Assembly (NCBI GenBank): GCA_023213395.1
Contig: CM041465.1
Coordinates: 97,595,741-97,659,740 of the forward strand
Direction of reading: 5' to 3'
Source: Cycas panzhihuaensis
Lineage: Eukaryota; Cycadophyta
Length of the DNA stretch: 64,000 nucleotides
Positions 56,041 to 64,000 of this stretch are shown here, in pieces. The translations under genes and the position numbers were made by a program. The notes under the pieces were generated by a model, which ran no database searches, was not told where the DNA came from, and saw only the letters and a program-made list of their open reading frames with translations. Within the stretch, counting starts at the first letter, position 1, and every line of letters begins with the position of its first letter.

Positions 56041-56999
56041 GAGGGGTTTGCATTAGTGATTTAAGATCACAAGTGGCATAACCATAATGAGATTTAAAAT
56101 ACCTCTTTGTTTGATCAATGGTTCTTTCCTTGAGTCTTTGAATATGTGGTTGAGTAAAACCTACACCACCAAATTATTCTTAACATGTTTCATTAACATT
56201 GTGAGCCTTGTATTTCTGTTGAAACTTAGGCAACTTGTATGCAGATATATAATAATCCTTTACAATGTGTCCTTTCCTATTATACCTTTCACACATGATA
56301 ATTTAATTTCTAGTTTCTAAAGTATTGGTTTAGCCTAATTTTCTTACATTAAAAGGTGGTGCTTAGCCTTGAGACTATCTAGGCTACTATTATTGAGGGT
56401 TCTATTGATCTTGTGGCTAATTTCCTTTACCTCATCCTCTACCCCTTACTTAGTTATTTCCTCTACTATGAGAGGGACCCTGATTCTTTGAGAAGCATAT
56501 TTCTTCTTCCACATAAAAAGTTACATCTAGAAGAGGATCTGAAATTACAAAATTAGTATTAAAGGTCTTATCAAATTCTATAAACTTCTCTACAAGAGCT
56601 TCGAAGTTAAGTGTCTTCAACATTTCACTAGATTGAAGACTGCCAAATAAGTTCTTATAATTAGGTACATTGAGTCTTAAAATCTTTATCTATTACTTAT
56701 TTGATTGGTCAAAGGAGGTTGATTAGTTCATATGCACATCCTTTTTGCATCTTTATCTTGTTCATCTTTAAGTCTAGATGAATAAATTCAAGGTCAAACT
56801 TTGCATTAAAATTCTTTTTAAGAACCTCAAGGACTTTCTAAGATGTATTGTGTTGTTCTTTATCAATTAGATTATGCAAGGAGTGATTAGTCACTAATAT
56901 AATATATGCACAAATCTTTTCATCATCGATCTCCCATTATAATTTAGCTACAAGATCTATTGGAGCTATAGGTGGCATTCCCTTAGAGGTAGGTACCAT
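56041..56999 (-). pseudogene. Copia I gag
   Basis: ATG at 56999 begins MVPTSKGMPPIAPIDLVAKL, then a stop. The same region in copia A lacks the ATG. The zinc knuckle at about 56250-56295 reads CERYNRKGHIVKDYY: CX2CX4HX4C with the second and fourth Cys both changed to Tyr. Stops are frequent. The call rests on position, the knuckle and alignment with copia A. Confidence 0.78.
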
Positions 57000-59010
57000 T
57001 GTTGTCACAAGAATGATAGGTATAAGCTGCAGATGGGCTCTTTAAAGGCCTACATACTTAGTAGCATTCTTGACTCTAGTATACCATAGATCCCTATTAT
57101 CTTTCCATTTTAAGATGCAGTTTATATTCATAAAGATGATAAAGTAAAAGAGATAGTGAAGAAATAGTAAATAAAAATGCCACTAATATATGTGGTTGAT
57201 ACACTTAGCATAATAGAGAGAAATATGATTAAGTAGTAAGCAATAATAATAGGCCACCAACACTTATGGCAAATACTATTGAAGTAATAGGGTTTGATGA
57301 TATATACAAATAGTAATATAAGGATCATAAAGATAAATGATGTGTCACGTGATCATAAAATCAAGATTATTCCCATGTAGAAACTGGCATGTAGGTGCAT
57401 ATAACTAAAAAACCAAATCTAATGTAAGATGTATGATCAAACTCAAACCTCTATCTCTAGTCCAAAGTAGTTAAGGTATTAATGCCTAAGGGGGCTTCTA
57501 GTATATGTATTAGGGCCTTCACCTATGATACCTGTACCTGTACTTGGTGATGAAATCTAAGTCACACTGGAGCCTAGGTACTCATAGTCCTCACCCAATC
57601 CACTAATGAGTAGCTATATACCTCCTATGAAGAGTTAAATAGTACATGTATATCCCATGGCTATGACAGATATTAGATTGGGTATATTTTAATCTTAATT
57701 AAAGATTTTAGCTTTTCTAGGAGGTTATTAGGATTATCCCTAATTGGAGGTCATAAGTATGACTAATCTATCCCTCCACCACTATTATAGTTAAGAGTAG
57801 ACCTAATATGAAAGTCACACCTCCTTTAGAGCCCAAACTTTACCCAACCATGGTCTATTTTAACTAAGACAAGTGTGCACACAAGCCAAGAACTAGGTGG
57901 TATAAGTTGTATAGATGAGATTTCTTTTATGAAATAATACAAGTTATTTCTGAATAACTTAAACTAAAACTAAAATAGAAATATGCCAAATGTACTTGCT
58001 TGTTTTTCATGCTTACTTTGTTGTTATTGCTACTTTATGTGTTGTTTTATGCTATACATGGAAATAAAAAGAGTATATTAGATTTAGCAGGGGAACCAAA
58101 TATTGCTTCTCATCTAAGGTTTCCCTTCATTTAGTACAATGTTTCCAAATATATATTTAGAAATTTTAATACACAATCCACAAAGGGCTAAAAAGCATAT
58201 TAAATTGTCACTAAAATATTAATTTTTCTAAATCTAGATGTATGCTATTTTGCCTTATTTTATGATTTTTTTTAATAAAATTTATAAATAATAATAAATG
58301 GGTAAACTTTCATAAAAATTACAAATACGGATGCTTAAATAATGGAATTTAAATTTATGATAGCAAAATAAAAGTATTTAGAATGTCATTTATGATAAGA
58401 AAGTGAAGTCAAATTTCTAAAAAGGCATAAACATATTTTGCCCAAAAAAAATAGAAAAACAGAATCTTATCAGATTTACTATCTCAAAATATAAACTTCA
58501 ATATGTCGAGAGCTTCATCTTGATACATACATCAATTTTTCCTTCTACACTATCTCTAAAAATGGCCAAAAATTTGCTTGAAATGCTCTTGCAACGTTTT
58601 TTGTGGGGTTGAGGAGGTAAATTTAGCATCCATTAGAAAAGTTTTGTTTTAGCTAAAACTAATTGTTGTAGATTAAATCTAAAGTTACTCTAGAAGATTA
58701 AAACTATCCTCTTAGCAAGAAGACCCTACATGTCAAATTTCATTAAAATTTAAGATAGTTAAAATTTTCATAAAATTTTAACCATTCAATGCTTTCATGG
58801 TTGTTTTGGCAACCAAAGGGATTCAAAAATCTATATTTTTCACCTTTAAACTTCTACACATATAGAAAATATAGCAACATATAAAGTAATATAATTTTAA
58901 GATCTCTAATACAAAAGAAAGTTTTCAAATAAACTCTCAACCTCACATCAATTATGAGTGAGAGATATTAATGACTCTATGCAAACCTAGTGGTGAAATG
59001 TAGCCAATAA
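57000..59010 (-). other. Copia I leader
   Basis: About 2 kb of non-coding leader aligned to the copia A leader (985-2894 plus 17681-18111). It supplies the uninterrupted version of the gypsy B target site (near 57440: TGTATGATCAAACTC on the plus strand). Confidence 0.75.
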
Positions 59011-59026
59011 TGGCTCTGATACTAGT
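59011..59026 (-). promoter_or_regulatory. Primer-binding site of copia I
   Basis: On the minus strand ACTAGTATCAGAGCCA follows the LTR. Compared with TGGTATCAGAGCC it has one G-to-A change. Confidence 0.85.
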
Positions 59027-59330
59027 TGTTGGGTGAAGGATCTAGTTACCATACTCCACTATACTAAAGCAATGGTACATAATAAGAGCAAGAAAAAAAA
59101 TGAAGAGAATAAGATTGAGAGCAAAAATGAGAGGTGAGAATTATGACTCTCACTTTCACATCCAGCCTTATATATTAGAGGATGTGAATTAGGGTTTCTA
59201 AAGGAGTTTCCTACCCAATGACATGATCTTAAAATTACACTTAAGTATAAATGAAATTACATTTAACTATGTGACTTAACTAACCTAAAGTCACCTTTAT
59301 GTAATGACCTTTATGCATTAACATCCATTA
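59027..59330 (-). repeat. 5' LTR of copia I
   Basis: A 304-bp LTR from TGTTGGGTGAAGG to ACATCCATTA on the plus strand. The TATA-like TATATAAGG on the minus strand lies at 59166-59174, as in copia A. GTAAT at 59331-59335 is the target duplication. Confidence 0.9.
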
Positions 59331-61020
59331 GTAATGAGGTAAAAATATGGTAAACCTAACCTCTTATTCCATATACACATTAGTTTATTCTTATATATCT
59401 CATCATTTCTATTAATAACATTAACTATTTTCTAGCCATAGGTTGAAAATGCTTTACTGCTAAGGGGGTAGTATTTCCTAATGCTTGGAAATTGCATGGA
59501 TGTTATGGGAAATAGGTAAATGGAGGGATGATTCATTACTCTTTATATCTTATCAATTTTATGTATCATGAATATAAATAGTAAGTTTATTATTTTGTTT
59601 GCTTGATTATTCTACGTGGTAGCCCATATTTACTTTATCCAATGATGAGTATGAATCTATTCAATGGTTGCTAGTCCACTCATCAATCTCCTTGAATGAG
59701 AAAAGGTGTTTATCCCCTTTGTAGTGCCCTCTTTACCTCATTTTGATTTATTAATTCTCTTATTTATTATTTTCCATTTCATATTATATGTGTTTACACC
59801 TAGGACCTTTTATTAATGAGTTTTTGGTTTGTTGTCATAAGCTTTTTACTAGAAAATTGAGTTTATTACCAAATTGCTACCTATTTTGCATGCAATAGTA
59901 ATACTATAAAGTATTTTATGGTACCATAAATATCTTCATGGTATGACTACCACTAACCCAGATTTAAGTTTATTAGTGATAGTCAACATATTAATGCTCC
60001 TATAATAGTCTTGAGTAGCCTATGCCAACCCCAGATTTATGCTTGTCAGATTTTGGTGGCCTAAGAGGATAAATCACCCCCAAGTTTGATCATCTCCATG
60101 TGATTTTGGCCCAAATCCATGAGTCTTTCTCATGGATTTATCCCATGGTTTTCTTTCAATGGGTTGAAAACCACCTCCTCTAGCCTTGCCCTCATTTATA
60201 ATTCTCCCTAATATTTTATTAAGAAAGAGGGATCAAGTTGAGACACAACACCATGTTATAATGCTATTGAAATCCTATGATAATTTGTCATCCTTGGTGC
60301 CCACATATCACTTGTGATTATATCTTTAGAGATACACACTTCCATTAGCAACAATGAGTCTTGGAGTCGAGCTTTTTAGCCATTTGCCACCTCCACCATT
60401 CAAGAAAGAGGTAAACCTCCTCCTTTTGCCCATTGGTAAGTTCTTCCATATGCATCGCTACTTATTTTTATCTTGTTTTGCTTTACTTGGTATGTTAATT
60501 ATTACATAATAAATTCCCCTTCATAACATCCTCCTTTTTTAGCCTACTTGTTCATCTTATTATAGGTTTAAAGAGGACATTGCAAAGGGAGGTAACATCC
60601 AAGTATTACTTAGGGAGCCTACCATATTAGGGGGATACTAGGCCAATCTAAGGATCCTCTACCTAGTCTTCACTATTTGATTTGGATATGTATTTGGCTC
60701 ATTTTTTACTCTATTATTTACTAGAGATATTATATATATTTTGTTGTGCCCGTTGTTGTGATTGCCTTGTAGGAATACCACTCACTTTATTACAAGGAGA
60801 AGGTAGATCTTTCTATCTTCTTGCCATTATTTAAGAGCTTAGAGCTACTCATCAAAATCTCTCTTTAATAAGGACTCATAATAGATATACTAACTTATTA
60901 AGTTTAGTTTATATTTCCTTATTTTGAGTCTTTGTCATACTCTTTTCCCATGTCATAAGCATATTTGATAAGCAGAAATGCTACCACATTTGTTTTAAGT
61001 CTATATAATAGGGCACACCC
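59331..61020 (+). repeat. Long repeat J1, second part
   Basis: This continues J1 after copia I. It aligns to 62255-63960 with an offset of about 2.92-2.94 kb. For example CCAAATCCATGAG at about 60113 recurs at about 63053, and the 'ATTATAGG...GGTAGCACC' region at about 60560 recurs at about 63510. No protein signature. Confidence 0.75.
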
Positions 61021-61886
61021 CTTTCATTGGAGACTTTATCCTATCATCATCCATCTCATGTTGAGGAAGGACATCACCTAACAAGTGGATTCCACCAGCT
61101 CCAAGTATGCTCTCTTTCCCTTATTTACTTTTATCTTATTTTATTTCTAGTAGGTGAGAAAAATAAAAGAAGAAAGAAAGATTTTAAAATAAATCTAAGG
61201 AATGGATGAAATGGAGTTTAGGTAGATCTTTCTTTATTCTATACCCCCTCATTCCCCTTTTTTTTGTTTAATAAGGAAAATGATCCAAAGATAAAGAAAA
61301 TAGAGAAAGGGAAAGGGAAAAAGGGAAAAGTTCCTCCTTATTGGGTCTTCTATTTATTCCCCTTCTTTTGGGTAAAGGAATAAAAACCCCCAGATAGAGA
61401 GAAACAAACATTTCCATTTTCTTTTCCTTGTATGCATTATATTGCATAAGCATTCAACACAGTAGTCCTTACATTATTCATTTTTATTAGAAGCATAAAT
61501 GAGAGAATGGATTGTATGGTTGCAAGTTCTTAAATCCATGGGGAAACATTGTGCATTTAGCTAGGGTTTTTCCTTATCTTCATTAAATAAAAGAGTATTT
61601 AGATGTATATGGGTATATGTACTAACCCCAATAGTTTTCCATAAACCCCATCACAACTAAGACAAGAGGACCATTCACATGTGTATGCACTTATATTGCC
61701 CTGGTTTAGCCTTCCTTTCAACTATTCAACACATAATATTTCCTTACATTTGCATCTAAGAGGTACATAAATGCCTTGATTAAGGTTTTTAGCTCACCTT
61801 CCCCCACATATCTGACCTTTACACCCTAGGCTTTTATCATCAGATCTATCATCTATGACTTACCCCTTATTTATATATATTTTAAA
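61021..61886. other. Spacer between J1 and J2
   Basis: AT-rich with purine-rich tracts (61140-61320). It is beyond the part of J2 visible in the window, so it may be repeat or interior. I recognise no gene. Confidence 0.4.
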
Positions 61887-64000
61887 TGGCCACTAATGAG
61901 GTTAAACTATGGTGACCCACCTTGACTATTGAATCTCCTCCTTAGGCATTTGAGGCATTGCTTCATATATCAAAGGGTCTAATTTTTTAAGCCTAATTAT
62001 AGGGCTATGATGATGATCTTGTTTTGTTGTTGGGGAAATCCCCTAACCACTTGATTCCTTACTTTGAAAAGATAGCCATTAATGATAATAAACTATGGTA
62101 GCCCTACTTATACTCATTTAAGTCTCCTACAGCCATTAGCCTACTTGATTTGATATGGTTACTAATCCATTCTCCCTTCTTATCTAGTACACCTTCAATA
62201 TAGTTCCCCAATAAGGTGAAACTAAGGGCAACCCCCTCTGATTCTTTACTAATAAGGCAAAATTATAGTAGACTAAGCCCCTTATTCCTTATATATATGG
62301 GTTTAGTATTATATTTGACATCATTTATATTGGTAGCATTTTCCATCTTTAGGCTATAGGTTAAAGAGGCTCTACTACCAAGAGGCCAGTGTTTCCCAAC
62401 TCCTAGGAATGGCATGAGCATCATAATAGATAGGTAAGTATAAGTACATTTCCATATCTCTATACTTTTATTATTGTCTATCATGATATGATAGTAGATT
62501 ATGGTTGTGTATATTGATTCTTTGTTTATTTTGTTGATGAGTCATGTATACTCTTAATTGATGATAAGCATGACTTTAGTCATTAGCTGTGAGTATACCC
62601 AATAAGTTTTTTGAGTTGGAACATGTATTTATCTCCCTATAGGGTCCTTTTAGTCTCATTTAGATCTATTATTTATGATTTATTTTATCATCCACTTCTT
62701 CATGGTGATTGTATCTATATGTAGACTTAATCATTTATTAGTTTGTGGCCTATTTACATGTGTTTTTCACCAAATAACCCTATCTAATACTAAACCATTA
62801 TGCATTTTACTTGTAATAGTGGTACTGTGAAGTATTTTATAATACTACAAATGATTTTGTAGTACCACAAATATATTCATGATATGATGACCACCTGCCC
62901 ATATTCAGTCTTAATGGTGATAGTTGGATCGTTAATGGTTTCTTATCAGTCTTGGGTGACCCACATTAGCCCTAGATCAACATCGTCAATTTTGGGTGGC
63001 ATAAGTGACTAAATCACACCTAAAATCTATCTTCCCCATGTGGTTTTTACCCAAATCCATGAGCATGACTTATGGATTTAGCCCCTTATTTTCTTCTATA
63101 TTGTGGGATAAAAACCACCTTTCTCAACTTCACCCTCATCTATAAATCTCCTCATTTTTCCATTGAAAAGGGATAGATCAAGTTGAGAATCAGAGGTATA
63201 TTGTTGAAATTCCAAGAGAATTAGGCTTCCTTGGTCTATATCATCCCTTCCTTGCTTGTACACTTGGAGATATCCCCTTCCAATAGTATTGAAGTACCCT
63301 TGAGTGGAGAATCATCAACCATTATCCACTTCCACTTCATTACGATGAGGAAATCATCCCTCTATTACATTCATAAGATTGTCTCCTTTTATTTACATAT
63401 TGTGTTTTGTTATTTGATAGGTTGTTCATTATTTAATATTGCCTCTCTTTTATCATCCCTCCTCCTTATTCCTCCATTGCCCATTACACCATCAAATTAA
63501 GAGGTCATTATAGGGGAAGGTAGCACCTTAGTATATTTTCAGGAGTCTACTTGACTTAGGGGATGTAAAGCAATTCTAAGGCTCTATTTCTCTTCCACTA
63601 CTAAGTTGAGCTATATATCTTCTTTTTTCATTTATCATCACTTTTTTATAGAAGATATTACATAGATATGGTGTTACTTGATTACTGATGTATATCTTAT
63701 AAGTACAACACTTATTTTATTATAAGAATTTAGAGATTAAGCCAATGTCCCTCTACTAATTAAAGATTGAAACCATACACTATGTTAACTCCTCAAGGTA
63801 AGGATATATAAGAGGTAAGTTCAATCCACCATTGTTTTTGCTTGTCTTTCCTTACTTTGAGTTGTTTATACAGACCTTTTATACATCATACGTCCATTTG
63901 AAAAGTAGAAATATTGTCAAATTCTCTTTAGACATTGCAGATTAACAAATATCTCTTTTCATTTGAGCCACATCCCAAGACCAACCATCTTGCATTGAAA
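61887..64000 (+). repeat. Long repeat J2 (runs off the window)
   Basis: This is the second copy of J, starting TGGCCACTAATGAGG and homologous to 51609-51927 plus 59331-61020. It lacks copia I and so preserves the approximate pre-insertion site (about 62250). The frames at 62263-62484 and 63231-63500 are not supported as genes. Confidence 0.75.

Larger units (their letters stand above)
51928..59330 (-). mobile_element. Copia I, full-length but decayed Ty1/copia element
   Basis: Copia I is a 7.4-kb minus-strand element with LTRs 51928-52230 and 59027-59330, a primer site, a polypurine tract and all copia domains in order from gag (about 57000) to RNase H (about 52700). It is a sister copy of copia A, sharing LTR, leader and gag. 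The leader is about 2 kb. It is inserted into repeat J1, with the J2 copy providing the empty site. The many stops mean it is not active. Confidence 0.9.

Overview
The window is plant nuclear DNA, almost certainly from a seed plant with a large, repeat-rich genome. The evidence is dense plant-type Ty1/copia and Ty3/gypsy LTR retrotransposons, tRNA-iMet-type primer sites, a chromodomain-bearing chromovirus, a Tat/Ogre-like element and a plant-like HSP90 fragment. I cannot name the species. I see no intact cellular gene, tRNA, rRNA or CRISPR array. Nearly every base that can be explained belongs to a decayed or nested retroelement. Most of the sequence is very AT-rich and poor in CpG. The exception is a GC-rich young insertion at 6819-17066. 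Element letters (A, B, C and so on) are labels used only in this annotation.

Left nest (1-22048). A gypsy gag-protease remnant (1-678) is broken by copia A (+), whose 5' LTR is 679-984. Copia A is split by gypsy B (2895-17680; 288-bp LTRs; TSD ATCAA/ATCAC). Gypsy B is split by element C (6819-17066, minus; LTRs of about 2.5 kb; perfect TSD GATTG). C carries gag and protease but no reverse transcriptase; a 7 x 85-bp hairpin array lies where pol would be. Copia A resumes at 17681 and is cut near 19365. It is followed by chromovirus D (+), which has a large internal deletion and its own LTR starting at 21299.

Middle (22049-30500). Two long direct repeats of about 2.3-2.5 kb (R1 22049-24300, R2 27418-29920) are related, in inverted orientation, to the D LTR. 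Between them lies a tandemly arranged miniature LTR element M (24702-26049 and beyond). Its second internal segment contains a small element E with 86-bp terminal repeats. E in turn holds a 5' LTR plus primer site (F) in the opposite orientation.

Right-centre (30500-45500). A copia family G (minus) is partly duplicated in tandem (G1 30520-31985; G2 32146-32364 plus 41426-45250). G2 is interrupted by the well-preserved copia H (32365-41425, minus; 350-bp LTRs). H retains gag, protease, integrase, RT and RNase H signatures in order. Its leader of about 4.1 kb contains an antisense fragment of a cellular HSP90 gene.

Right (45500-64000). Old repeat debris (an inverted repeat, a TA microsatellite, a coiled-coil gag-like relic) is followed by copia I (51928-59330, minus), a sister copy of copia A. 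Copia I is inserted into the first of two homologous long repeats (J1, J2). J2 preserves the approximate empty site.

Across the older elements, the damage to reading frames is mostly C-to-T or G-to-A: TAG/TAA/TGA replacing Gln, Trp or Arg, and Cys-to-Tyr in zinc knuckles. This suggests long-term deamination of methylated cytosines, including in CpA context.
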